DNA from: Bacillota bacterium
GTDB taxonomy: Bacteria > Bacillota > Clostridia > Christensenellales > Borkfalkiaceae
NCBI GenBank assembly: GCA_023403375.1
Contig: JAEYEN010000031.1
Span: 1 to 24,368, forward strand
Direction: 5' to 3'
DNA length: 24,368 bases
The notes beneath the pieces were generated by a model. That model worked only from the letters and a program-made list of their open reading frames with translations, was not told the DNA's origin and made no database searches. Positions within the stretch are counted from its first letter, which is position 1, and each line of letters starts with the position of its first letter. Below, in pieces: positions 6,279-12,742 of this stretch. A program made the position numbers and the translations under genes.

Positions 6279-7112
6279 ATGCAACATTTACAATGGTTCC
6301 CCGGTCATATGACCGCCGCGATGCGGATGATGGAAGAAAATCTGAAAAGCGTGGACGGAGTGATAATGATACTCGACGCCCGCGCTCCGCACGCTTCCGA
6401 GAACAAAAAACTCGAAAAACTGTTCGTCAACAAAAAAGTTTTATACGTGCTTAACAAGTGCGACCTGGCGGACGAAAAAGGGGTTAAAGACGCGCTTTCG
6501 TCTTTCCGTGCGGAAGGAAAAGAAGCGGTTTCCGTTTCGGCGGTGGATAAACGCGCCGTGGATTTTCTTTACGAAAAAATATTTGCGCTTCTTAAAGAAA
6601 AACTTGAAAGAAATAAGCAAAAAGGGGTATTCAAACCCGTAAGGATTGTGGTTGCGGGAATACCAAACACGGGTAAATCTACGATTATAAACGCGCTCTG
6701 CGGCGGCAAAAAGGCGGTTACAGGCAATAAAGCGGGAGTAACGAAAGGCAAACAATGGGTAAGACTTAAAGAGTTGGAACTATTGGATACGCCCGGTACA
6801 ATGCCGCCTGCATTTGAAAATCAGACCTACGCAAGGCACCTTGCCTATATCGGCAGTATGAACGACGCAAACCTTGATTTTTCCGACCTTGCATTTGAAC
6901 TCATAAAAGAACTAAGCGTTAAATATCCCGAACTTTTACTCAAAAAATACGGGCTTGAAAAAGCGGACGGGGAAACGACGGAAATATTCGGAGAGATTTG
7001 TAAAAAACGCGGATTTCTGATGAAAGGCGGAGAGTACGATTACGACAGATGCGCCGTCGCTATCATAGACGATTTCAGAAAAGGCAGAATAGGAAAAGTC
7101 GTATTAGACTGA
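6279..7112 (+). CDS. rbgA: Ribosome biogenesis GTPase RbgA (YlqF)
   Basis: A circularly permuted GTPase needed for late 50S assembly. The N-terminus HLQWFPGHMTAAMRMM is the family's conserved opening. GTPase motifs occur in permuted order: NKCD (G4, residues 59-62) comes before the P-loop GIPNTGKS (127-134) and DTPG (G3, 170-173). The C-terminal ANTAR-like helical domain follows. The 277 residues fit the family. It starts one base after the trmD stop with no strong ribosome site, so it probably relies on translational coupling. After it comes a 72-base gap containing GGGTACCC and T/A runs but no convincing terminator, then rnhB. Confidence 0.96.
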   Translation: MQHLQWFPGHMTAAMRMMEENLKSVDGVIMILDARAPHASENKKLEKLFVNKKVLYVLNKCDLADEKGVKDALSSFRAEGKEAVSVSAVDKRAVDFLYEKIFALLKEKLERNKQKGVFKPVRIVVAGIPNTGKSTIINALCGGKKAVTGNKAGVTKGKQWVRLKELELLDTPGTMPPAFENQTYARHLAYIGSMNDANLDFSDLAFELIKELSVKYPELLLKKYGLEKADGETTEIFGEICKKRGFLMKGGEYDYDRCAVAIIDDFRKGRIGKVVLD

Positions 7113-7184
7113 CTTTATGCGGCAGAACCATAGGGGTACCCTTTTTTAAACACCCTTAAAAAACATATTTGCCGTAAAGAAAAT

Positions 7185-7802
7185 ATGGATAATTTGGAAT
7201 ACGAAAGAAAATACATTTCAAAAGGATTAAAAAACATTGCGGGCGTTGACGAAGTGGGACGTGGACCTTTGGCAGGTCCCGTGGTGTGCTGCGCCGTGAT
7301 TATGCCGACGGATAATCTTATCGACGGCGTAACGGACAGTAAAAAACTTTCGGAAAAAAAGCGCGCGGAGTTAGATAAGATTATAAGAAAAACCGCGTTG
7401 TCTTTTTGTATTGCGGAAGTTTCGGAAAAAGAGATTGACGAGATAAATATATTAAACGCCGTTAAAAAATGTATGGAAAAGGCGGTGAACGGACTTTCCG
7501 TAAAGCCGGATATAACGCTTGTGGACGGCGTTGACACTAACTTACCGATAAACGCCGAATATATCGTAAAGGGCGACCGGAAGAGTTACAATATATCATG
7601 CGCGTCGATAGTTGCAAAAGTTTACAGAGATAATCTGATGACCGAATATGCCAAAGCGTATCCCGAGTACGGTTTTGAAAAACATAAGGGTTACGGCACG
7701 AAAGCGCATATTGAAAAAATTATGGAGATAGGACCTTGCAAATTGCACAGAAGAACTTTTATAAAAAATTTCTGGGTAGAGCCGGAGAACGAAAGGCGGT
7801 AG
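7185..7802 (+). CDS. rnhB: Ribonuclease HII
   Basis: Cuts RNA in RNA-DNA hybrids and removes single misincorporated ribonucleotides. The catalytic opening GVDEVGRGPLAGPVV (Asp22, Glu23) is clear, followed by DSKKLSEKKR, LVDGV with a conserved Asp, and SIVAKVYRD. The end HKGYGTKAHIEKI through LHRRTF is standard for type 2 RNase H. The 205 residues are slightly short of B. subtilis RnhB, which has an extra N-terminal segment. The ribosome site is weak (AAAGAAA). The last 67 bases overlap the start of yraN in another frame. It follows rbgA, as in B. subtilis. Confidence 0.96.
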   Translation: MDNLEYERKYISKGLKNIAGVDEVGRGPLAGPVVCCAVIMPTDNLIDGVTDSKKLSEKKRAELDKIIRKTALSFCIAEVSEKEIDEINILNAVKKCMEKAVNGLSVKPDITLVDGVDTNLPINAEYIVKGDRKSYNISCASIVAKVYRDNLMTEYAKAYPEYGFEKHKGYGTKAHIEKIMEIGPCKLHRRTFIKNFWVEPENERR

Positions 7803-8104
7803 AATACCTGAAAAAGAAAGGATACGAGATTTTAGACGCAAACTTTAAAACTTACGTCGGCGAGATAGACGTTATCGCAAAAGACGGCGATTGCGTGGTT
7901 TTTGTGGAAGTGAAAACAAGAACGGACGACAGTTTCGGCGCGCCGAGCGAGGCGGTGGATTTTAAAAAACGCGAAAAATATTATAAGGTTGCGACGGAGT
8001 ATCTGGTTAAAAAGTATCACAGTGCGGACGTGGAGAGCAGGTTCGACGTTATAGAGATTGAAAACGGCGAGATAAATCACATAATAAACGCATTCGGAAT
8101 TTAA
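7736..8104 (+). CDS. yraN: YraN/UPF0102 family putative nuclease-fold protein
   Basis: A 122-residue member of the UPF0102 family, which has an endonuclease-like (PD-(D/E)XK type) fold. The visible core is GRAGERKAVEYLKKKGYEIL, then VGEIDVIAKDGDCVVFVEVK, where Glu/Asp and the EVK motif form the predicted metal site. Its biochemical role is not established; linkage to rnhB and dprA/comM genes is common. The start is a TTG at 7736 with GGAG 8 bases upstream, inside rnhB; no ATG is available before the conserved GRAGE motif. A terminator begins within its stop codon. Family call is confident, start moderately so. Confidence 0.9.
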   Translation: MQIAQKNFYKKFLGRAGERKAVEYLKKKGYEILDANFKTYVGEIDVIAKDGDCVVFVEVKTRTDDSFGAPSEAVDFKKREKYYKVATEYLVKKYHSADVESRFDVIEIENGEINHIINAFGI

Positions 8105-8120
8105 CCCGTTCGGGGTTTTT
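8102..8120 (+). terminator. Intrinsic terminator after yraN
   Basis: AACCC pairs with GGGTT around a short GTTCG loop and is followed by T5. It overlaps the yraN stop codon. It ends the rimM-to-yraN unit and isolates rplS. Confidence 0.7.
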
Positions 8121-8160
8121 AAAAAAAATAAAACAAGCGGAATTTACTATGTTAAAACGC

Positions 8161-8192
8161 TTGCCAAATAACAAAAAAAATGATAATATAAT
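8161..8192 (+). promoter_or_regulatory. Probable promoter of rplS
   Basis: TTGCCA (8161-8166) resembles a -35 box. TATAAT at 8187-8192 is a perfect -10 hexamer but is 20 bases away; the overlapping TAATAT (8184-8189) gives the ideal 17-base spacing. Either way a promoter here is expected because a terminator precedes it. Confidence 0.55.
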
Positions 8193-8200
8193 AAGGCTTC

Positions 8201-8237
8201 GGACGTTCCGCTTGCGAAAATTTCGTAAAGAACGTTT
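8201..8237 (+). promoter_or_regulatory. Hairpin leader of rplS (candidate L19 autoregulatory site)
   Basis: In the roughly 65-base untranslated leader, ACGTTC (8203-8208) can pair with GAACGT (8230-8235), with a second small stem CGAA/TTCG inside (8215-8218 with 8222-8225). Leaders bound by bL19 itself are known upstream of rplS in Bacillota. Whether this one matches that family cannot be settled by eye. Confidence 0.35.
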
Positions 8238-8262
8238 AGTTTAAATGGAGGATTAAGCAAAA

Positions 8263-8610
8263 ATGAGCAACATTATAGACGCAATCAATCAAGAGAATTT
8301 GAAACAAAGCGTTCCGGAATTTTCTGTCGGCGATACCGTTAAAGTTATGGTAAAAGTTATAGAAGGCGACAGAGAAAGATTACAGGCTTTCGAAGGTGTG
8401 GTAATTGCCAGAAAACACGGCGGCATTTCCGAAACCTTTACTGTAAGAAGAGTTTCTTTCGGTATTGGCGTAGAAAAGACTTTCCCCGTACATTCGCCCA
8501 AAGTTGCGGACATTATCGTTACCAGACGCGGTAAGGTTCGTCGCGCTAAACTTTACTACCTGAGAGAAAGAACCGGCAAAGCTGCTAAGGTTAAAGAATT
8601 GTCTAAGTAA
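8263..8610 (+). CDS. rplS: 50S ribosomal protein bL19
   Basis: A 115-residue protein at the 30S-50S interface of the ribosome. Signature stretches are FSVGDTVKVMVKVIEGDRER, QAFEGVVIARKHGGISETFT, VRRVSFGIGVEKTFPVHSPK and the C-terminal RRGKVRRAKLYYLRERTGKA. The start ATG has a strong GGAGG (8247-8251). The gene has its own promoter region, a structured leader and a terminator, so it appears to be a single-gene unit. In B. subtilis rplS sits between trmD and rbgA; here it has moved behind yraN, separated from that operon by a terminator. Confidence 0.98.
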   Translation: MSNIIDAINQENLKQSVPEFSVGDTVKVMVKVIEGDRERLQAFEGVVIARKHGGISETFTVRRVSFGIGVEKTFPVHSPKVADIIVTRRGKVRRAKLYYLRERTGKAAKVKELSK

Positions 8611-8631
8611 TTTATCAAAATTATCAGAAAC

Positions 8632-8659
8632 AAAACCGTCGAAAATTCGGCGGTTTTTT
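8632..8659 (+). terminator. Intrinsic terminator of rplS
   Basis: AAAACCG-C-CGAA on the left pairs with TTCGGCGGTTTT on the right, with minor mismatch, and is followed by T6 and further T-rich sequence. It lies 21 bases after the rplS stop. Confidence 0.85.
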
Positions 8660-8711
8660 GTTTTGCTTTTTCGGTCTTTCAATTTTATTAGCGTTTCAAA
8701 AGGGGCGCAGA

Positions 8712-8830
8712 TTAAAAAGGTTATAACCAATTAAAATTGCCCGTGTTAAAAACCCCTTACGATAGTTAAAATTACCCGTCGTTAAAATCCCGTACAATTA
8801 TTAAAATTCCGTACTACATTAAAAATTCAC
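8712..8830. repeat. TTAAAA-anchored degenerate repeat array, 15-20 base units
   Basis: TTAAAA recurs at 8712, 8731, 8746, 8766, 8782, 8801 and 8819. Most units continue as TTAAAATTNCCCGT or close to it (for example 8731-8743 and 8766-8779). Unit length varies from 15 to 20 bases. The array lies entirely between two intrinsic terminators. Confidence 0.65.
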
Positions 8831-8841
8831 GCCGCAGACAG

Positions 8842-8873
8842 ACCGTTCGCTTTTAGGTTTCGACGGTTTTTTT
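8842..8873 (+). terminator. Second intrinsic terminator in the rplS-GT-C spacer
   Basis: ACCGTTCG pairs with CGACGGT (one bulged T) around a T-rich loop, followed by seven T. No gene precedes it after the rplS terminator, so it either backs up that terminator or ends a short untranslated transcript covering the repeat array. Confidence 0.65.
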
Positions 8874-8916
8874 GCTTTTCCGATAGAAAAAAATTAAACA
8901 TTATATATAATACCGA

Positions 8917-8945
8917 TTTACTTTTTGATTAAAATATTATATAAT
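8917..8945 (+). promoter_or_regulatory. Promoter of the GT-C membrane protein gene
   Basis: TTTACT (8917-8922) as -35 and a perfect TATAAT (8940-8945) as -10 are 17 bases apart. A start site near 8952 would give an approximately 75-base leader before the ATG at 9027. Confidence 0.7.
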
Positions 8946-9026
8946 CTATCTAAATCGGGCAGTTCGGGAAATTGCCGACGGGCGTTTTAAAACTTGCTCA
9001 GGATACCATCATCGGGCGGAGAACGG

Positions 9027-11015
9027 ATGAAAAACTTTATCTCAAAAAACTTAAATTATATCTTGCTTCTGGCAATTGCGCTGATATTTTTTATTATCTC
9101 GCTTGTGCCCGTAGTAATGTTTTCGGCAAAACCCGCAAGTTATTATCAGACAGGGGAATTGGGCGAAGAAGGTTACTATAATTCTTTATGCTATAAAATA
9201 GACCTGGAAGACGAGAAGTATACGTTAAACAGTATCTATATAAACTTTGGCGGACTCGATTACACCGAGAAGAACGACGGCGCGGATACATATCTTGAAA
9301 TTTACACTTCTTTTGCGAGAAGCGAATCTACAAGTTTTTATAACCAGAGTTGTCTTGTCGGCGAAGATAATTTTTACGACAAAATAATAAACGACTATAA
9401 ATACGTTAAAGCGGGCGACTGGCAACCATTGATAACTAATATCAGTTATTCCGCTTATCAATATTTTTTGTTGTCTACGGAGAGTAAATTCAAAATAAAC
9501 GAACTCGCTTTTGTCGGCAAAAACAAGGCGGGGGACTTGGTGCTTCTTAAAGCGGAAGCGATAGGCGCAGGCGCAAAACAGAGAATAAAAGGCGTGCGTT
9601 CCGCTCTTTCCAACAGTCCCGAATTCGATACCACCGCCGCGGGTATAGCGGAAGCGGCTTTACTTATCGACGAGGCGCATACATTCAGCGTAAACAATAT
9701 TTTAGAAAATTATTCTTATTATAACGACTATTCTTATGCGGACGAAGAGAATATTTTGTTTGAGAGCGTAAGGAACGTTGCTTCGGGGCGCGGTAACTTT
9801 ATAGATTTAAGAGTTAACCCCGTGGGTCAGTATCTTATTTCGTTCTTCGGCGCGGGGTTCGGGCAGACGGTTACGGGAATGCGCGTAATCGCAATGATTT
9901 ATTCACTTTTAACGCTTGTTCTTTTGTATTTTGTAGCGCTGATGATGTTCAATAAAAAATATCTTGCGCTTATTTTACCGTTTATATATGCAATCGGCGG
10001 AATATCGTTGTCTTTCTCGACTACGGCGAGCGTTGTTCCGATATTTGCGTTTTTTATTATGCTTTCGTTCTATGCGGCTTATAAATTTTACAAAAAGGGC
10101 GTAAGCAACGGAAAGATGATGAAAGACTTGTCGAACGTGTTTTTGTTCGGCGCGGCGTTTGCGGCGGCGTTTTCCGTTAAATCGCAGGCGTTATATTTCG
10201 CGCCTTTCCTTGTCGGAATTTTCGTTGTGGGAATTATCAGACAATACCGCGCTTACGCAGTGAGAAAAGCTGCCGCGGAAGAAAAAGATTTACCCAAAAT
10301 CAAGGATAACTACGTTAAAAAGGTTACTTATACCTGCGCTTCGGCAGTGGCTTCCGCAGTGCTTCTGACTTTCCTTATTTCGCTTGCGGGGTTTGTAATC
10401 GCTTCCGCTTCTTACGGAATTTTTACGGGCAAAAACGGATTTGAAAGTTCGATTTACTGTATAGGAAAATCGTTTACCGCTTATTATAAGACCACTTATT
10501 CCGCAATAAGCCGTACTTCGCCGTTAGGATTTATCATAAATTATAAAGCGACGCAACTTTGCGCAAATAAGTTTGTATTCGGTAACGTGCTGCTTTTGGC
10601 TGTAAACCTGTTCGCCGTAATTTTCGGCGCGGCATATTCCGTAATCATCTGTGTGGAACAGAAGAAAAATTATAAAGCGGAAAGAAAGTTTAACTTTTTT
10701 ATACCGTATATTTTCTCTGCGGTAACGGCGGCAGGTTCGCTTTTAATGTATCTGATTGGCGGCGCAAAAACGGCGGAAATATTCTATCTGCCCTTTATAT
10801 TTATGGCAATCTGCACCGTGGCGGTTATAAATTCTTTTGAAATAGAAAAAACCGGAACGCTTTTCAGAATAAAGAGTTACGAAGTTACCGTTTCCCGGCT
10901 GATAACCGCAATACTTTTAATTATGGCAACGGCAAACTTTGCGCTTTGCTTTGCGGGACTTACGGGAATTACTATAAATCAGTCCGTTTATAACTGGAAT
11001 TTTATAAAAAAATAG
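9027..11015 (+). CDS. PMT-like GT-C membrane glycosyltransferase with inserted extracytoplasmic domain
   Basis: A 662-residue polytopic membrane protein. TM1 is at about 11-32; then comes a largely hydrophilic segment of about 180 residues (about 40-220) rich in alternating beta-type sequence (SIYINFGGLDYT, TYLEIYTSFARSES, YFLLSTESKFKINELAFVGK) that recalls discoidin/galactose-binding sandwich domains. ALLIDEAHTFSVNN (Asp215-Glu216, His218) resembles the acidic loop of protein O-mannosyltransferases (GT39), and NPVGQYLISFFG (264-275) resembles their HPPLGKYLI motif. About nine or ten further membrane segments follow (about 283-305, 312-330, 333-353, 370-404, 432-462, 515-541, 557-602, 624-646). 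This suggests transfer of a lipid-linked sugar outside the membrane; acceptor unknown. The ATG at 9027 was preferred to a TTG at 8994 because GGAGA (9018-9022) precedes it. It is the only gene here foreign to the conserved synteny. Confidence 0.7.
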   Translation: MKNFISKNLNYILLLAIALIFFIISLVPVVMFSAKPASYYQTGELGEEGYYNSLCYKIDLEDEKYTLNSIYINFGGLDYTEKNDGADTYLEIYTSFARSESTSFYNQSCLVGEDNFYDKIINDYKYVKAGDWQPLITNISYSAYQYFLLSTESKFKINELAFVGKNKAGDLVLLKAEAIGAGAKQRIKGVRSALSNSPEFDTTAAGIAEAALLIDEAHTFSVNNILENYSYYNDYSYADEENILFESVRNVASGRGNFIDLRVNPVGQYLISFFGAGFGQTVTGMRVIAMIYSLLTLVLLYFVALMMFNKKYLALILPFIYAIGGISLSFSTTASVVPIFAFFIMLSFYAAYKFYKKGVSNGKMMKDLSNVFLFGAAFAAAFSVKSQALYFAPFLVGIFVVGIIRQYRAYAVRKAAAEEKDLPKIKDNYVKKVTYTCASAVASAVLLTFLISLAGFVIASASYGIFTGKNGFESSIYCIGKSFTAYYKTTYSAISRTSPLGFIINYKATQLCANKFVFGNVLLLAVNLFAVIFGAAYSVIICVEQKKNYKAERKFNFFIPYIFSAVTAAGSLLMYLIGGAKTAEIFYLPFIFMAICTVAVINSFEIEKTGTLFRIKSYEVTVSRLITAILLIMATANFALCFAGLTGITINQSVYNWNFIKK

Positions 11016-11038
11016 TCGGTTCGTAAATTTGAAAAATA

Positions 11039-11134
11039 AATCCGAAAATAAATCGGGAATAAGAATTCGAAAATAGGAATTCGGAAATAAGAAATCTGAG
11101 ATAAAAAATCCGAAATAATAAATCGGAGATAAGA
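11039..11134. repeat. 14-bp tandem repeat array after the GT-C gene
   Basis: Six consecutive units of exactly 14 bases fill 11051-11134 (units start at 11051, 11065, 11079, 11093, 11107, 11121), consensus about AATCGGAAATAAGA; most differ from it at 1-4 positions. A shorter related unit precedes them (11039-11050), and decayed copies continue to about 11160. No terminator for the upstream gene and no clear promoter for comM is seen in this 176-base spacer. Confidence 0.8.
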
Positions 11135-11164
11135 ACTAGGGGACAATAAACCCGAAAGAAAAAG

Positions 11165-11185
11165 CCTTTAATTTTTATTAAAAGG
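11165..11185 (+). promoter_or_regulatory. Hairpin covering the comM Shine-Dalgarno site
   Basis: CCTTT (11165-11169) pairs with AAAGG (11181-11185), and AAT (11170-11172) with ATT (11177-11179), leaving a TTTT loop and one bulged A. The paired AAAGG is part of the comM ribosome site (AAAGGAAG, 11181-11188). The weak A/U-rich stem could limit or temperature-tune translation. Confidence 0.4.
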
Positions 11186-11191
11186 AAGAAT

Positions 11192-12703
11192 ATGCTTGCT
11201 AAAACACTGAGTTACACGCTTAACGGATTAAACGGCGTTGCCGTTATGGTAGAAACGGACGTAAATAACGGACTGCCTGCCTTAGATATTGTAGGGCTTG
11301 GCGATACTGCCGTTAAAGAGTCCAAAGAAAGGGTTCGTTCCGCAATAAAAAATAGCGGAAGAAAAATGCCCGTTCATAAAATTACCATAAACCTTGCGCC
11401 TGCGGATATAAAGAAAGAAGGCACGGCTTACGACCTTGCTTTGGCGATAGGGATACTTAAAGCAAGCGGACAAATCCTTGCCGATACCGACGGAACGGTG
11501 TTTCTGGGCGAGTTATCGCTGGACGGTTCGCTGAGAAGAGTAAACGGCGTTCTGCCTGCGCTTATCTCGGCAATGGCGGACGGATATAAAAAGTTCATCG
11601 TTCCGAAAGACAACGCGAAAGAAGCCTCTTTCGTAGACGGCGTTACCGTTTACGCAATGGACAGTTTAAGCGATACCATCGACCTGCTTTGCGGTCTTAA
11701 AAAATTTGAAGCGGTGCAAAAAACCGATTTCGTCGCGGGGAAAACGCGCAATATTTACGATAGCGACCTGTCGCTGATAAAAGGGCAAAAGGTTGCGAAA
11801 CGCGCTCTTGAAGTGGCGGTATCCGGCGGACACAACCTGTTGTTTGTCGGCGCGCCCGGAACGGGCAAGACAATGCTTGCGAAATGTATTCCGACGATTA
11901 TGCCTGATATGACTTTTGAAGAAGCGCTTGAAACAACCAAAATTCATTCGGTTGCCGGCGCACTCAAAAACGGGGACGGTATAGTGTATCTGCGCCCGTT
12001 CAGAAGTCCGCACCACACGGCGACTACCGTTTCTATGACGGGCGGCGGCGCGCACCTGAAACCCGGCGAAATAAGCCTTGCGCACAACGGCGTTTTATTT
12101 TTAGACGAAATGCCCGAATACAGCAGGTCTACGCTAGAAGCGCTTCGTCAGCCGCTGGAAGACGGAATTATAACCATATCGCGTGCGGCAGGCACGGTAA
12201 CTTATCCCGCAAACTTTATTCTATGCGGAAGTATGAATCCTTGTCCGTGCGGAAATTACGGCAGCGAAGATAAACCATGCACTTGCACGCCGTCGCAGAT
12301 TGCGAGATATAAAGCGAAGATAAGTTCGCCGCTTTTGGACAGAATAGATTTGCAGGTTCAGGTGGACGGCGTTAAATACAGCGAACTCTGTACCGAAGAA
12401 AAATCCGAAACGAGCGAAGTTGTGAGAGCAAGGGTAAACAGAACGCGGAAAATTCAGGAAGAGCGGTTTGCGGAAGATAATATTCTTACAAACGCCGATA
12501 TGGGCGAAAAACAGATAAAAAAATACTGCCGTTTATCGCCAGAATGTGAAAGCATACTTAAAAGCGCGTACGAGAGTTTGAAACTTTCGCCGAGAACGAG
12601 AAGCAGAATAATCAAAGTGGCAAGAACCATTGCTGATATGGAACTATCCGAAGAAATTTGCCCTAGACATATTCTGGAAGCGGTGAGTTACAGACTGTCT
12701 TAA
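11192..12703 (+). CDS. comM: ComM/YifB family Mg-chelatase-like AAA+ ATPase
   Basis: A 503-residue protein. The N-terminal S5/Lon-protease-like domain (about 1-165; GLNGVAVMVETDVNNGLPAL, VKESKERVRSAIKNSG) is followed by the AAA+ core with Walker A GAPGTGKTMLAK from residue 220 and Walker B GVLFLDEMPEYSR, a Cys-rich loop SMNPCPCGNYG, and the C-terminal Mg-chelatase domain (about 395-503). In Vibrio and Haemophilus, ComM is a hexameric helicase promoting branch migration during natural transformation; the role of Bacillota homologues (YifB) is less studied. Immediate linkage to dprA supports a role in handling incoming DNA. The ATG at 11192 has AAAGGAAG upstream, possibly masked by a hairpin. 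Confidence 0.94.
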   Translation: MLAKTLSYTLNGLNGVAVMVETDVNNGLPALDIVGLGDTAVKESKERVRSAIKNSGRKMPVHKITINLAPADIKKEGTAYDLALAIGILKASGQILADTDGTVFLGELSLDGSLRRVNGVLPALISAMADGYKKFIVPKDNAKEASFVDGVTVYAMDSLSDTIDLLCGLKKFEAVQKTDFVAGKTRNIYDSDLSLIKGQKVAKRALEVAVSGGHNLLFVGAPGTGKTMLAKCIPTIMPDMTFEEALETTKIHSVAGALKNGDGIVYLRPFRSPHHTATTVSMTGGGAHLKPGEISLAHNGVLFLDEMPEYSRSTLEALRQPLEDGIITISRAAGTVTYPANFILCGSMNPCPCGNYGSEDKPCTCTPSQIARYKAKISSPLLDRIDLQVQVDGVKYSELCTEEKSETSEVVRARVNRTRKIQEERFAEDNILTNADMGEKQIKKYCRLSPECESILKSAYESLKLSPRTRSRIIKVARTIADMELSEEICPRHILEAVSYRLS

Positions 12704-12742
12704 CGGGGTTAAGGCGAACGGTTGCGTTTAATCGGGATCAAG

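Larger units (their letters stand above)
8611..9026. other. 416-base spacer between rplS and the GT-C gene
   Basis: No gene is supported. From left to right it contains the rplS terminator (8632-8659), an array of TTAAAA-anchored units (8712-8830), a second terminator (8842-8873), a promoter (8917-8945) and an approximately 75-base untranslated leader. In the leader, TCGGGCA and TGCCGA (about 8954-8979) could pair with one bulge. Confidence 0.7.

Noticed and set aside
7113..7184. Terminator between rbgA and rnhB (GGGTACCC followed by T6)
   Set aside because: The palindrome has almost no loop, so a stable RNA stem is unlikely; rbgA-rnhB linkage suggests continuous transcription.
8712..8830. 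CRISPR array
   Set aside because: Units are short, degenerate and of uneven length with no unique spacers of fixed size, and no cas genes are present. The same applies to the other arrays in the window.
8994..9026. Longer start (TTG 8994) for the GT-C membrane protein
   Set aside because: No ribosome site precedes it and the added residues come before an otherwise typical Lys-rich N-terminus and TM1; ATG 9027 has GGAGA.
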